DNA of 64,000 nucleotides from JABMMZ01 sp964438995 (GTDB taxonomy: Bacteria; Bacteroidota; Bacteroidia; NS11-12g; UBA955). The translations under genes were made by a program, and so were the position numbers. Location of the stretch: positions 1 to 64,000 of the forward strand of contig CAYTMQ010000006.1 in the NCBI GenBank assembly GCA_964438995.1, read 5' to 3'. Numbering within the stretch: position 1 is the first letter of the stretch; each line of letters begins with the position of its first letter. Shown in pieces: positions 26,397-36,600 of this stretch. The notes beneath the pieces were generated by a model, which had not been told where the DNA came from, ran no database searches, and saw only the letters and a program-made list of their open reading frames with translations.

Positions 26397-27359
26397 ATGG
26401 GTTTGGACTCCAGAGTCATATTCAGATTGCCCAATCAAGGGAAATTGTTTGCACTAATCGAAGGGTCTGGCAACGATGGTTTTGTGGTCCAGCCTTTTGA
26501 TAAAACTATAGCTCCAATTCATCTTACAGGACGTATTCAAGAGATTTCTAAATTAGAAGCTTCAGAAATTTTAAGCCAATTGGATCTACACATGTATATC
26601 GAAGATACACATGACGAAGTTGATTACAAAGAAATTGTAAATAAAGCAGTTGATGCTATCAGTAATGGGGATTTCAAAAAAGTTGTATTGGCAAGAAAAC
26701 AAATGATACATTCCAGTGCACCTGCTATAGATGTGTTTTTTAATTTAGAGGCAAACAATCCGAATGCTTTTGTATATACATTTTGTGTGGATGGTAAAAT
26801 GATGTTAGGAGCGAGTCCAGAAACATTGTTGAATTTTAAAGATGGTGTTTTACAGACTGAAGCATTAGGTGGAACAAAAACACATAATGCATACTCAGAC
26901 AAGGAGTTTGAAGAGCATCAACAAATAGTTAAGTATATAACCGATCTTTTAGATGCCAATGGTTATCAATATGAATTATCGGAAATGCAGATGAAAAGAG
27001 CCAGTCGTGTTGAGCATTTGCAAACACCAATTAGAATACAATCGAAAGGGTTTAAGGATGATTTGCAATTGGTGAATGTTCTTCATCCTACTTCAGCTGT
27101 GTGTGGTTTGCCATTTCAATCGGCGTATGATTTTATCAAAAATAGTGAAGGGTTCGACCGAAAGTTCTACGCTGGATATTTAGGCTATTACTCAGAAAAT
27201 TCGGCATTCGAGATGTATGTAAACTTAAGATGTGCCAATGTGTTTAATGGTATTTATGAGTTGTATGCAGGTGCAGGTATCAATAGTAAATCAATTGCCG
27301 AAGATGAATTCAACGAAACGGATAATAAGTTTCAAACTATTGAACAATGGCTTAAATAA
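26397..27359 (+). CDS. menF: isochorismate synthase
   Basis: 320 residues, a chorismate-binding enzyme shorter than E. coli MenF because the N-terminal half is reduced. Seen: KVVLARKQMIH (about 98-108), MMLGASPETLLNF, TEALGGTKTH, FEEHQQIVKYI, and the C-terminal HPTSAVCGLPFQSAYDFI and YAGYLGYYS. It converts chorismate to isochorismate, the first committed step to menaquinone. Its ATG follows the menI stop immediately, indicating coupled translation. The remaining men genes are not in the window. Confidence 0.92.
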   Translation: MGLDSRVIFRLPNQGKLFALIEGSGNDGFVVQPFDKTIAPIHLTGRIQEISKLEASEILSQLDLHMYIEDTHDEVDYKEIVNKAVDAISNGDFKKVVLARKQMIHSSAPAIDVFFNLEANNPNAFVYTFCVDGKMMLGASPETLLNFKDGVLQTEALGGTKTHNAYSDKEFEEHQQIVKYITDLLDANGYQYELSEMQMKRASRVEHLQTPIRIQSKGFKDDLQLVNVLHPTSAVCGLPFQSAYDFIKNSEGFDRKFYAGYLGYYSENSAFEMYVNLRCANVFNGIYELYAGAGINSKSIAEDEFNETDNKFQTIEQWLK

Positions 27360-27386
27360 TGTAATTTTGTATTAGATTTTGAATCC

Positions 27387-27593
27387 ATGTTAAGGAAGTT
27401 ATTATTCAATATTTTTATCATTTATGCGATTTGGCAGCTTTTCAGAATGTTTACAGCTGTTAAGAAGACATCACAGAATTTTCAAGAGAAAATGAATGAG
27501 ATGGACGAAGAAATCAAGAAGACGAAACAAAGCAGTTCCAATAGCTCTTCTAACAATGACGGAGAGTATATAGATTACGAAGAAATTAAATGA
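27387..27593 (+). CDS. DUF4834 small membrane protein
   Basis: 68 residues: one N-terminal membrane helix (about 5-24), a charged helical segment FQEKMNEMDEEIKKTK, a Ser/Asn-rich linker and an acidic end EYIDYEEIK. This is the pattern of DUF4834, a Bacteroidota family of unknown function. It lies 27 bases after menF and a terminator follows 6 bases after the stop, so it is the last gene of the menI-menF operon. Confidence 0.8.
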   Translation: MLRKLLFNIFIIYAIWQLFRMFTAVKKTSQNFQEKMNEMDEEIKKTKQSSSNSSSNNDGEYIDYEEIK

Positions 27594-27598
27594 TAAGT

Positions 27599-27622
27599 GC
27601 CCGAATGTCTTCGGGCTTTTTT
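27599..27622 (+). terminator. terminator of menI-menF-DUF4834
   Basis: GCCCGAA (27599-27605) pairs perfectly with TTCGGGC (27610-27616), 4-base loop, then TTTTTT. Confidence 0.85.
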
Positions 27623-27642
27623 ATTCAAAAAGTAGGGACAAT

Positions 27643-27670
27643 AAAAAAGCCCCTTGAATGTTCAAAGGGC
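27643..27670 (-). terminator. terminator of the DUF4468-like gene
   Basis: On the minus strand a 10-bp stem with one mismatch (27649-27658 with 27661-27670) is followed by six T's (A's at 27643-27648). Confidence 0.75.
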
Positions 27671-27691
27671 TTTTCAATATCTTAGAGCAAT

Positions 27692-28444
27692 TTAGAAATT
27701 GTCTTGGTCGATAACGATTGGATCTTTCATAACTCGTCCAAGGTCTTTCACTATATCTTTCACCATTTTGTCAATAGCAATTAGGATATGATCTGTGCTT
27801 TTGTAACCTCTATTGGTGTTTGCATAATACTCAATATAGGTTTTAATAGGTTTTTCAGTGCCTTTTTCTACGGTATTGTGTACGAAGTTGGTGAATTTGT
27901 ATCTGTATTTATCTTCTTTGACACGGATTTCAATTTTAAAAGTAAGAGTACCCCATTGTGTTTTAGTAAATTCATTGTCGCTAACATAAAGAGGCACAGT
28001 AGGTCGAATCACAATTCTACCATTTTCTCCATCTGGCTTAATGTCTTCAACTAAAATATCTTTTGGAAAAACATTGTCTTTTGCGTTTTTAGAGGCTCTG
28101 TAGTCTTTGATGTACTTCTGCATCAAGTATAATCTAGCTCTTGCGTATAGAGAGTCTATTGTTCCGCCGTCGTACACGTCATTTGGCATTGGTTTAAATG
28201 GTACAATACCCATGTAAGTTACCAATTCGGTGATGGTATCCATTGGAGCCTTAAATCTTTCATATTTTTTATATGTAGTAGGCATTGTTGATGGATCAAC
28301 AGGCGTAACGGTGGTTTCAGAGAAGCTTGAATCAGAAAACGAAGTGCTGTCAAAGTTATAGCTAGAACCAAAGGGATCTGTTTCTGGCTGGGCTTTTGCA
28401 CTAAGGATGATCGAAGTGAAAATTAAAGCGAATAAAATTCTCAT
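27692..28444 (-). CDS. secreted protein with DUF4468-like domain
   Basis: 250 residues. Signal peptide 1-18 (SAKA|Q), a Ser/Asp/Phe-rich low-complexity stretch (about 22-50), then a beta-rich region with YARARLYLMQKYIK, GRIVIRPTVPLYV and LTFKIEIRVKEDKYRYKFTNFVH, which fits DUF4468 (a TBP-like fold of unknown function in Bacteroidota secreted proteins). I use the ATG at 28444; the upstream TTG start has no signal-peptide logic. Its neighbours are the men operon (convergent) and the M1 peptidase (divergent). Confidence 0.78.
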   Translation of the reverse strand: MRILFALIFTSIILSAKAQPETDPFGSSYNFDSTSFSDSSFSETTVTPVDPSTMPTTYKKYERFKAPMDTITELVTYMGIVPFKPMPNDVYDGGTIDSLYARARLYLMQKYIKDYRASKNAKDNVFPKDILVEDIKPDGENGRIVIRPTVPLYVSDNEFTKTQWGTLTFKIEIRVKEDKYRYKFTNFVHNTVEKGTEKPIKTYIEYYANTNRGYKSTDHILIAIDKMVKDIVKDLGRVMKDPIVIDQDNF

Positions 28445-28558
28445 TGTGTAGTAACGTAATTCTTTTGTTCTTATTACAAATAAGATACCAATTTTTTTTA
28501 TGAAGCGCAAATGTAGTAAATATAGTTTTATTTTTTACATTGTTTTTTGCGCATATAT

Positions 28559-28566
28559 TACCTTTG
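28559..28566 (+). promoter_or_regulatory. -7 box of the M1 aminopeptidase gene
   Basis: TACCTTTG, with ATTG at 28539-28542 as a weak -33 element; it ends 10 bases before the ATG at 28577, which rules out the in-frame start at 28547. Confidence 0.55.
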
Positions 28567-28576
28567 TAAACTATCC

Positions 28577-30448
28577 ATGTTAAAAATTATAAAGTACTCG
28601 CTTGTATTCGTTGTTGTTCTTGTTTTGTTTGGTTCTTGCGGACATAAGCAAATCGACCACATGCCTGAATTAAAGATCAACAACCACTCTTTTTCCAATT
28701 ATGATTCTATAACGCTTAAACACATGTACCTCAACTTAAAAGTTGATTTTGATCAGAAAAAGTTAGAAGGTAAAGTTGTTTTAAGTATTGATAACAAATC
28801 GAAATGCAGGTATTTGATACTGGATACCAAGCAGTTAAATATCGAAGATGTGAAATTAGAGGATTCTGCCGCTACTCCGTGGAGTTTGGGTTATGAAAAT
28901 ACCATTATGGGTAGGGCATTGGTGATTCAAATTACCAGCGAGACACAAAAAGTAGCTGTTTATTATTCAACATCTGCTGATGCAGAAGCGTTGATGTGGT
29001 TGGCTCCTGAACAAACATTTGGCAAGAAACATCCATTTTTATTTACACAAAGTCAGGCCATCTTAGCCCGAACTTGGGTGCCTTGTATGGATGTTCCAGC
29101 TGTTAGATATACCTATTCTGCAGACATAGAATGTGACAAACAGTATTTGGCTTTGATGAGTGCCGAAAACTCATTCAAGAAAAATGCTGAAGGTAAGTAC
29201 CATTTCGAGATGCCTCAGCCTATACCTAGTTATTTGATGGCTTTGGCCGTTGGAAATATAGAGTTTAAAAGCTTTAGTGCCAATTCGGGCGTTTTTGCTG
29301 AACCAGAGATGTTGAGTAAAGCTGCTTACGAATTTTCTGATTTGCCTAAAATGATAGATGCAGCCAGTAAACTCTATGGAGAATACGCTTGGGGTAGATA
29401 CGATATTTTGGTTTTGCCACCTAGTTTCCCGTTTGGAGGCATGGAAAATCCTAGATTGACTTTTGCTACTCCTACTGTAATTGCAGGAGACAAAAGTTTG
29501 GTGTCTTTGGTAGCTCACGAATTGGCGCATAGTTGGAGTGGTAATCTTGTGACCAATAACACCTGGGAAGATTTCTGGTTGAACGAAGGTTTTACTGTAT
29601 ACTTTGAAAATAGAATTATGGAAGCCATTTATGGTAAAAATTATTCAGACATGTTAATGGAAATTAGCGCCGAAGAATTGCATAAGACTTTAGACGACCT
29701 TATGAAAACTGCTCCCGGCGATACCAAACTTAAATTGAATTTAAAAAATAGAAATCCAGATGAAGGTGTTTCGGATATCGCTTATGTTAAAGGTGCCATG
29801 TTTCTAAAATATCTAGAAGGCTTGTACGGTCGAAAGCACTTTGATGAATTTTTAAATGCGTATTTCAATGCCTTCAAATGGAAAACAGTAACAACAGAAC
29901 AGTTTATTCAGTATTTCAATGAGTACATGTCTAAATGGCCAAAAATTAAACCTGATTTGAATACGTGGATATATGAAATAGGATTGCCTAAAACGTGTCC
30001 AAAAATAGAAAGTGTTGAATTGAATCGTGTAGAATCAATGGCAAAAGACATCAACGAAATGAAATCTTTAAAACAATTGGATACTGCAGGATTTACAACT
30101 CAGCATTGGATGCATCTTTTGCGAAGTTTGAATGCAGATTCTATAAGTAGCATTATGATGGATTTGGATTCAATGTGCCACTTAACTGAAAGTACCAACA
30201 GTGAGATTCAATGTGATTGGTACATGCTTTGTATTAAAAATGGTTATAAAGCTGCCGATGTTAATATAGAAAAATACTTGATTTCTGTGGGAAGAAGAAA
30301 ATTCCTCGAGCCTCTTTATTTAGCCTTAGCTTCTACTCCCGAAGGTTTGGATATAGCTAAGAGAATATATGCAAAAGCTCAAAAAGGATATCATGCTGTT
30401 TCGAGAAACACTATTGAAGAAATATTAAACAAAGGGGTTTTAAAATAA
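28577..30448 (+). CDS. M1-family aminopeptidase, lipoprotein
   Basis: 623 residues. A lipoprotein signal (FGSC, lipid on about Cys21) puts it on the periplasmic face of a membrane. The M1 catalytic domain has GGMENP (287-292) for the peptide N-terminus, HELAH (314-318) and Glu337 in NEGF, giving the zinc site HExxH-18-E. The order of domains and the C-terminal helical region resemble leukotriene A4 hydrolase-type enzymes. It should trim N-terminal residues of peptides in the periplasm. The promoter at 28559-28566 fixes the start. The CAP-domain gene follows after 29 bases and may be co-transcribed. Confidence 0.92.
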   Translation: MLKIIKYSLVFVVVLVLFGSCGHKQIDHMPELKINNHSFSNYDSITLKHMYLNLKVDFDQKKLEGKVVLSIDNKSKCRYLILDTKQLNIEDVKLEDSAATPWSLGYENTIMGRALVIQITSETQKVAVYYSTSADAEALMWLAPEQTFGKKHPFLFTQSQAILARTWVPCMDVPAVRYTYSADIECDKQYLALMSAENSFKKNAEGKYHFEMPQPIPSYLMALAVGNIEFKSFSANSGVFAEPEMLSKAAYEFSDLPKMIDAASKLYGEYAWGRYDILVLPPSFPFGGMENPRLTFATPTVIAGDKSLVSLVAHELAHSWSGNLVTNNTWEDFWLNEGFTVYFENRIMEAIYGKNYSDMLMEISAEELHKTLDDLMKTAPGDTKLKLNLKNRNPDEGVSDIAYVKGAMFLKYLEGLYGRKHFDEFLNAYFNAFKWKTVTTEQFIQYFNEYMSKWPKIKPDLNTWIYEIGLPKTCPKIESVELNRVESMAKDINEMKSLKQLDTAGFTTQHWMHLLRSLNADSISSIMMDLDSMCHLTESTNSEIQCDWYMLCIKNGYKAADVNIEKYLISVGRRKFLEPLYLALASTPEGLDIAKRIYAKAQKGYHAVSRNTIEEILNKGVLK

Positions 30449-30477
30449 ATCATAGGAAAGAGTCGTTAATCAATCAA

Positions 30478-31560
30478 ATGGATGTGAGTAAGAAGATATG
30501 CCTGTTGTTGGTGGTAGTGGTATCCAGTAGTTTTATCATTGTAAAGTCGTTAAAGCCAAATTCTAAAAATTTACCTTTAGCGAATACGACACAAATAGAT
30601 GGAGAAATTGGAAAAATTAAGAAGTTAATTACTGACAACAAATTCAGCGATGCTTCTGTTTCATTGAGAAGAGCCCTTGCTATATATCCTTCAAACACTC
30701 AATTATTGAATTTACAAAAACAGTTGATTGTGTCTGATTATAAGTCATCAATTAAAACAGTTAATACCAGTTTGGTATTCGACAAAACAGTCAATGTATC
30801 AAAGTGTTTTGAAGGTGTGCTTAGTGCTAATACTCAGAAGCAATTTATACAGCGAATAAATTATATCAGAAGATTGGCAGGGGTTTACGACTCATGTGTT
30901 CTCGATCCTGAACTTAATAAAAAAGCGCAAGCCGCAGCTTATTTAATGGAAGTGAATAATCAATTGAGTCACGCACCAGCAAGCACTTGGAAATGTTACT
31001 CAAAAGAAGCTGCCACAACAGCTAGTAGGAGCAATCTTTCTTTGGGTTATTCGTTTATGGACGCTCTAATGGGTCAAATACAAGATGATGGTGCTGGCAA
31101 TGCCGCATGCGGGCATAGAAGATGGATTTTGAATCCTACCAACAATGTGTTTGGACATGGTAGCACTAACGATGCAATGTGTTTGTATACCGTCAATACA
31201 TTTAATAAGTCATTAAGTAAAACCATAATTTTTCCGGATTCGCAATTTATTGCTTGGCCAAGCGCCGACTATTTTCCGATTGATTTAATGCCGACTAGAT
31301 GGAGCTTCTCTTATCAAAACGCAGATTTTAGTCAGGCAAAAGTTGAAGTAAGCGCCAATTCTAAAGTCATAAAAACACAAAAGGAATCTATTGAAGTAGG
31401 CTATGCCATCAACACATTGGTGTTTAAATTGAATCAGGCAGCAGTGGCTAATGCTACTTACAATGTTAAGATTTCTAACTTTAAAGTGTTTAATAAATCG
31501 ACAAGAAAATACCAGATGAAAACTGTTAGTTATAAAGTTATTCCAATAAGTATAGACTAG
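30478..31560 (+). CDS. CAP-domain (SCP-like) extracytoplasmic protein
   Basis: 360 residues. N-terminal hydrophobic anchor or signal (about 5-25), a short TPR-like helical part (about 45-85), and a CAP domain (about 120-235) with FIQRINYIRRLAGV, DPELNKKAQAAAYLM, LSHAPASTWKCY and ACGHRRWILNP. The two CAP histidines/glutamates are only partly conserved. The remaining C-terminal part (about 250-360) is beta-rich. CAP proteins are secreted and of varied function; no role can be assigned. Convergent with rlmD, whose stop is adjacent. Confidence 0.8.
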   Translation: MDVSKKICLLLVVVVSSSFIIVKSLKPNSKNLPLANTTQIDGEIGKIKKLITDNKFSDASVSLRRALAIYPSNTQLLNLQKQLIVSDYKSSIKTVNTSLVFDKTVNVSKCFEGVLSANTQKQFIQRINYIRRLAGVYDSCVLDPELNKKAQAAAYLMEVNNQLSHAPASTWKCYSKEAATTASRSNLSLGYSFMDALMGQIQDDGAGNAACGHRRWILNPTNNVFGHGSTNDAMCLYTVNTFNKSLSKTIIFPDSQFIAWPSADYFPIDLMPTRWSFSYQNADFSQAKVEVSANSKVIKTQKESIEVGYAINTLVFKLNQAAVANATYNVKISNFKVFNKSTRKYQMKTVSYKVIPISID

Positions 31561-32964
31561 CTATTTTCTTATTAGCAAAGCTACAGATTCGACATGATGA
31601 GTGTGTGGAAACATGTCTACTGCTTGCACTTTTTTGACATGATAATGTTCGCTTAGTAGCGCGATATCTCTAGCTTGAGTAGCAGGATTGCAACTGACAT
31701 ATACGATGCGTTCAGGTAATAATTCATTGATTTTTGCCACCACATCTGGATGCATACCGTCCCTTGGAGGATCGGTAATGATGACATCAGGTTTGCCATG
31801 TTTATTTATTAATTCATCATTTAAAACCAGTTTCATGTCACCTGCATAAAAACTAGTATTGGAAATGTTGTTTAAGATAGCATTTTCTTTGGCATCTAAG
31901 ATGGCCGCTTCGACATATTCAATACCAATCACTGATTTGGCTTTTGCTGCCACGAATTGTGCAATAGAGCCAGTGCCTGTATACAAGTCGTATACGATTT
32001 CTGAACCTTTTAAATCAGCGAATTCTCTGGCAATTTTGTATAGATTGAGGGCTTGAGTAGCATTTGTTTGGAAAAATGATTGCGGTCTGATTTTAAACTT
32101 TAAATCTTCCAAGTTTTCTATTAAGTAACCGTTGCCAATGTATGTGTTAACTTCTAGGTCAGACCAAGTATCATTTTTCTTTTCATTAACCACATAACAC
32201 CATTCTGTAACCATAGGCAAATCAGCCTTAACAGTTTCAAAAAGGGTTTTAACTTCTTCATGAAGAGGTTGACTGACAACTAGTACAAGCATCCACTCGC
32301 CTTTGGTGTTGCATCTAAGCATCAAGTTTCTAAGAAATCCTTCTTGTTGATGGATATCAAAAAAAGAAAGATTTTGCTGAATGGCTGCATGCTTGATGGT
32401 GTCTCTAATAGTGTTAGCTTCGTAAGGTGCCAAATGGCATATATCTAAGTCGAGTACTTTATCAAACATACCTGGGATATGGAATCCAAGAGCAGGTAGT
32501 CGTTTAGGATTTTCTTTATCGAAATGTTCTTCCCAAGCTTTGTTACTAAAAGTAAACTCAAGTTTGTTGCGGTAGTTGAAAGTGTTTTCACACCCTAAGA
32601 TTGGAATGTATTGTTCAACATCAACCTTCGCGATTCTTTGAAGATCGTCTTTAACTTGATTTTCTTTGAGTTTTATTTGTTCGCTGTATAGCAGATGCTG
32701 CCATTTGCAACCGCCACATTTTCCAAAATGAGGACATTTGACAGTGGTTCTTGAAGGAGAAACTTGAATCAAATTTACCAATTCTGCTTCTGCATAATTC
32801 TTCTTTTGTTTGGTTACTTTTATATCGGCAACATCACCTGGTGCTGCGAAAGGGATAAAAATGACTTTACCGTCTACTTTAGCAATGGCTTTTCCTTCTG
32901 CAGCTGCGGCAGTGATGGAAACTGATTCTAATAAGTAGGATTTGTGTTTAAATTTTCTTGACAA
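31561..32964 (-). CDS. rlmD: 23S rRNA (uracil-5-)-methyltransferase, RlmD/RumA family
   Basis: 467 residues. N-terminal TRAM domain (about 8-65), a 4Fe-4S site CPHFGKCGGC (Cys77, Cys83, Cys86, with a further Cys near 176), SAM-binding DLYTGTGSIAQFVA, DPPRDGMHPDVV, and the catalytic cysteine in YVSCNPAT near 424. It methylates C5 of a uridine in 23S rRNA; the exact position cannot be told. The start is a TTG at 32964, giving MSRK as in relatives. It is 22 bases behind the thioredoxin-fold gene. Confidence 0.92.
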   Translation of the reverse strand: MSRKFKHKSYLLESVSITAAAAEGKAIAKVDGKVIFIPFAAPGDVADIKVTKQKKNYAEAELVNLIQVSPSRTTVKCPHFGKCGGCKWQHLLYSEQIKLKENQVKDDLQRIAKVDVEQYIPILGCENTFNYRNKLEFTFSNKAWEEHFDKENPKRLPALGFHIPGMFDKVLDLDICHLAPYEANTIRDTIKHAAIQQNLSFFDIHQQEGFLRNLMLRCNTKGEWMLVLVVSQPLHEEVKTLFETVKADLPMVTEWCYVVNEKKNDTWSDLEVNTYIGNGYLIENLEDLKFKIRPQSFFQTNATQALNLYKIAREFADLKGSEIVYDLYTGTGSIAQFVAAKAKSVIGIEYVEAAILDAKENAILNNISNTSFYAGDMKLVLNDELINKHGKPDVIITDPPRDGMHPDVVAKINELLPERIVYVSCNPATQARDIALLSEHYHVKKVQAVDMFPHTHHVESVALLIRK

Positions 32965-32986
32965 GACTTAGAGGGCGCGAGATAAA

Positions 32987-33550
32987 TTATTGTTGAATAT
33001 GCTTGTTTAAGACAGCGTTGAATTGTGTTGTGTCTAAGTAACCAGAGTATGGTTCTATGGTGCTATTAGAACTGAAATCTTTCCAAACAAAGGTCATAGG
33101 ATAACCTGGGATTCTGCCTCCTTTTGCTAAATATGTAGCCAATTGGTCAGAGCTAAGAGTTTGTTCACCAATTTTATGGTTGGCGTTAACTTCAGGATTG
33201 AATTTTACTGCTACAGCATATTTTTTCATTTTAGTGACGATGTTTTTGTTTTCATACGTCATTTTGTCCATCACTTTGCACCAGTAGCACCAGTCAGTAT
33301 AAACATCCACTACAAGGATTTTCTTTTCTTTTTTAGCTTTAGCATACCCTTCTGTCATTGTATACCAAGTTAATTTTTGGGATTCGGTAGCAGTGGTTTG
33401 ACCTTTATTTTCATCTTCTGATGATTTTTTTGCTTTAGTCTTTTTGGTTTTTGTGGTTTTAGGTTTTGGCTGACTTTCGGTAAACGAAGCAGAGCTAAAT
33501 CCAATAACTAGAGCCAAAGCAAGTGAGATAAATACTATTTTACGTAACAT
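32987..33550 (-). CDS. exported thioredoxin-fold protein
   Basis: 187 residues. Signal peptide (1-22), a Lys/Thr/Ser-rich linker (about 28-58), then a thioredoxin domain with VDVYTDWCYWCKVMDKM: active site C88-Y-W-C91, and the cis-Pro region GYPMTFVW. The Tyr-Trp pair differs from CGPC/CGWC. It probably acts as a periplasmic thiol oxidoreductase. A -7 box is at 33567-33574. Probably co-transcribed with rlmD. Confidence 0.87.
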   Translation of the reverse strand: MLRKIVFISLALALVIGFSSASFTESQPKPKTTKTKKTKAKKSSEDENKGQTTATESQKLTWYTMTEGYAKAKKEKKILVVDVYTDWCYWCKVMDKMTYENKNIVTKMKKYAVAVKFNPEVNANHKIGEQTLSSDQLATYLAKGGRIPGYPMTFVWKDFSSNSTIEPYSGYLDTTQFNAVLNKHIQQ

Positions 33551-33566
33551 GATAATATACTTTATA

Positions 33567-33574
33567 CAAAGTTA
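33567..33574 (-). promoter_or_regulatory. -7 box of the thioredoxin-rlmD operon
   Basis: TAACTTTG on the minus strand, 16 bases before the ATG at 33550; divergent from the DUF4175 box. Confidence 0.5.
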
Positions 33575-33656
33575 ACCAAAAATAGAGCCAAAAAAAAATT
33601 CTTTGTTTCTCTGTCATATTTTTGTCGAAAACGTAACAAAATAAGGGTATAAGCGT

Positions 33657-33664
33657 TATATTTG
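33657..33664 (+). promoter_or_regulatory. -7 box of DUF4175-tsaB
   Basis: TATATTTG, ending 8 bases before the ATG at 33673, so the leader would be very short. Confidence 0.5.
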
Positions 33665-33672
33665 TTCAAAAC

Positions 33673-36600
33673 ATGACACAAGGTGCAAACATATTAAAAG
33701 AGAAGTTGGATGAATTTATACGGAAGTATTATATCAATAGATTTCTTCAAGGTTTGCTGCTTGGTGTTGGTGGATTGATAGCTTTCTTCTTATTTGCCAG
33801 CTTGCTTGAATATTTTGGACATTTTGGCAAAGTTGTTCGTTCGATTTTATTCTTCTCTTTTGTTGGATTTGGTGTTTTTGTTCTGGTTTACTTTTGGATT
33901 TTGCCAGTTTTAAAATGGATGAGAATTGGTAAAGTCATTAGTTACACTTCTGCATCTGAATTGATAGGAGCACATTTCCCAGATATTAAAGACAAGCTTT
34001 TAAATACACTACAGTTGCAAGAACAAGCAGAAGCGACTGATAATGAATTGTTGGTTGCAAGTATCAATCAAAGAATACAAGGTTTGAGTCCGTTTAAATT
34101 TACAACAGCTATTGATTTAAATGCCTCGGCAAAACACTACGGAAAATATACTTTGTTGCCTTTAGGGGCTTTGGTTATCATTATGGTATTTCAAAGTGGC
34201 ATTATTACCAAACCTGCTGAGAGAATTTTAGAGTTCAATAAACATTTTGCTAAAGAAGCACCGTATCAGTTCATACTTAAGAATACATCTTTAAAAGTGC
34301 TTAAAAATTCGGACTATAATTTTGAGTTGGAATTGAAAGGTAAGGATATTCCTGTGTCAATGTTTATTGAGGTTGACAATCACTTAATAAAAATGGAATC
34401 GGTTGGTAAGAACACGTTTGCTTATCAGATGTCAAATTTGACTACGAATCATATTTTTTATTTTACAGATGGAGAGTTCAATTCCAATCAATACGAATTG
34501 GAAGTATTGCCAAATCCTACTTTAGTCAATTTTAAAGTCAATGTTAAATACCCTGCATATATCAATAGAAAAGACGAGGTCTTGAACAATGTAGGCGATT
34601 TTACAATTCCGCAAGGAACCGAACTTGAATGGCAAATTCAAACCAAGGATGTTGAATCTTTGAATTTCTTGTTTGAGAATCAAAAGTCAGAATTCACTAA
34701 ATCAGAAGATCTATATTCTGTAAAAGCTAAGGTGATTCATCCAGTAAATTACCACATTCAATTACTAAACAAATACATCTCTAACAACGACACCATGCAT
34801 TATGCTATTCAGGTAGTAAACGACCGATATCCTGGTATTGGAGCTGAGCAAAAAAGAGATTCAATCAATCCATTTGTCGTGTATTTTTATGGTAAGGCAG
34901 ACGATGATTATGGTATCAGCCGTTTGAACTTTGTTTATAAAGACATCACAAACAATAGTGCTTTAAAATATTTGCCTGTAAATATTGGAAGAGGAACTGA
35001 CGAAATTTTCTATTACATGGTTGATTTAAGAAATTTAGTGAAAACCAGTGGTAATGAATTGGAATACTATTTTGAAGTGTGGGACAATGATGCGGTTAAT
35101 GGCAAGAAGTCTAGCAAAAGTCAGGTGTTTAAATCTCAAGCACCAAGTGAAGAGCAATTGAGAAAAGAGACCGAGAGTGGCAGTAAATCTATGAAGAGCA
35201 AGATGGCACAAATGATGAAAGACATTGAAGCCATGCAGAAGAAAGGCAATGATATAAAAAGAGAATTGCTAGAGAGCGACAATATGGATTGGATGCAACA
35301 GCAAAAACTAAAAGACTTCATCAATGAGCAAAAAAAGTTGGAACAAAAAATTGAAGAGATAAAAAAGGATAATGCTGTTCAAAACGAGAAGCAACAACAG
35401 ATTGATCCATTAGAAGAAGAGTTGTTGCAAAAGCAAAAGGAATTGGACAAATTGATCAATGATTTGATGAGTCCAGAGATGAAAGACTTGCTTAAAAAAC
35501 TAGAGGAAATGGTTAAGCAACAAAACAAAGAAGGCATTCAAAATCAGCTCGACAAGATGAAGATGAACAATGAGGAGATAAAGAAGGAGTTGGATAGAAG
35601 TTTAGAACAGTTTAAACAATTGGAAATTGAGAAAAAGGTCAATGAGCAATCCAGTGCACTTGAAAAATTGGCTGAAAAGCAGAAAGAGTTGATGGAGAAA
35701 ACCCTTGATAAGACTGAATCTAAGGAGAGTCTAAAGCAGCAACAAGACCAGCTCAAAAAAGAATTTGAGCAACTTAAAAAGGAAATTAAAGAAACTGAGC
35801 AAAAAAATAAAGAACTTGAAACACCTATGAATATGGAAAGCACCGATAAGGAACAGCAATCCATTGAACAAGAAATGCAAGAGAGCTCAGACAATTTGAA
35901 TAAAAATCAAAATAAGAAAGCAGGAGAGTCGCAGAAGAAAGCAGCTGATGAAATGCAGGAAATGGCGAATAAAATGAAGAAGTCGCTTCAACAGGCACAA
36001 GAACAGCAGCAAGAAGAAGATTATTATACCTTGAGACAAATACTCGAAAATTTGGTAGAGTTAAGTGTTCAGCAAGAAGATTTGATGGCTCAATTCAAAG
36101 ACAATAGGTACTATAGTCCGAAATATGTTGAGTTAAGCGCACAACAGCAAAAGTTGAAAGAAAGTGCTAAAATGGTTGAGGATTCATTGTTGGCATTAAG
36201 TAAACGTCAAATACACATCAAGAGTTTTGTAAATAAAGAGATAAGTAACATCAATTATTACATGAATCAAGCCATTGAAGATTTTAGTAAGGTTGTTACA
36301 TCAAGAGGATTGTCTAATCAGCAATATGTTATGACTGGTTTAAACAATCTTGCCTTAATGCTCAGCGAATCGCTTAAGAACATGCAGGAAGATATGAAGG
36401 AGAAGAAGAACAATGGCAATTCTCAATGTCAGAATCCTGGTAAAAACAAGAGCAAGAAAAACGGTAAAGATGGCAAACCTCAGAATACCATGCAAGGTAT
36501 GAAGAAGATGCAAGAGGAGTTAAATAAGCAACTTCAGGAAATGAAAGATGGTAAATCTCAAGGTAAAAATCCGAATGCTGAGCAATATGCCAAAATAGCT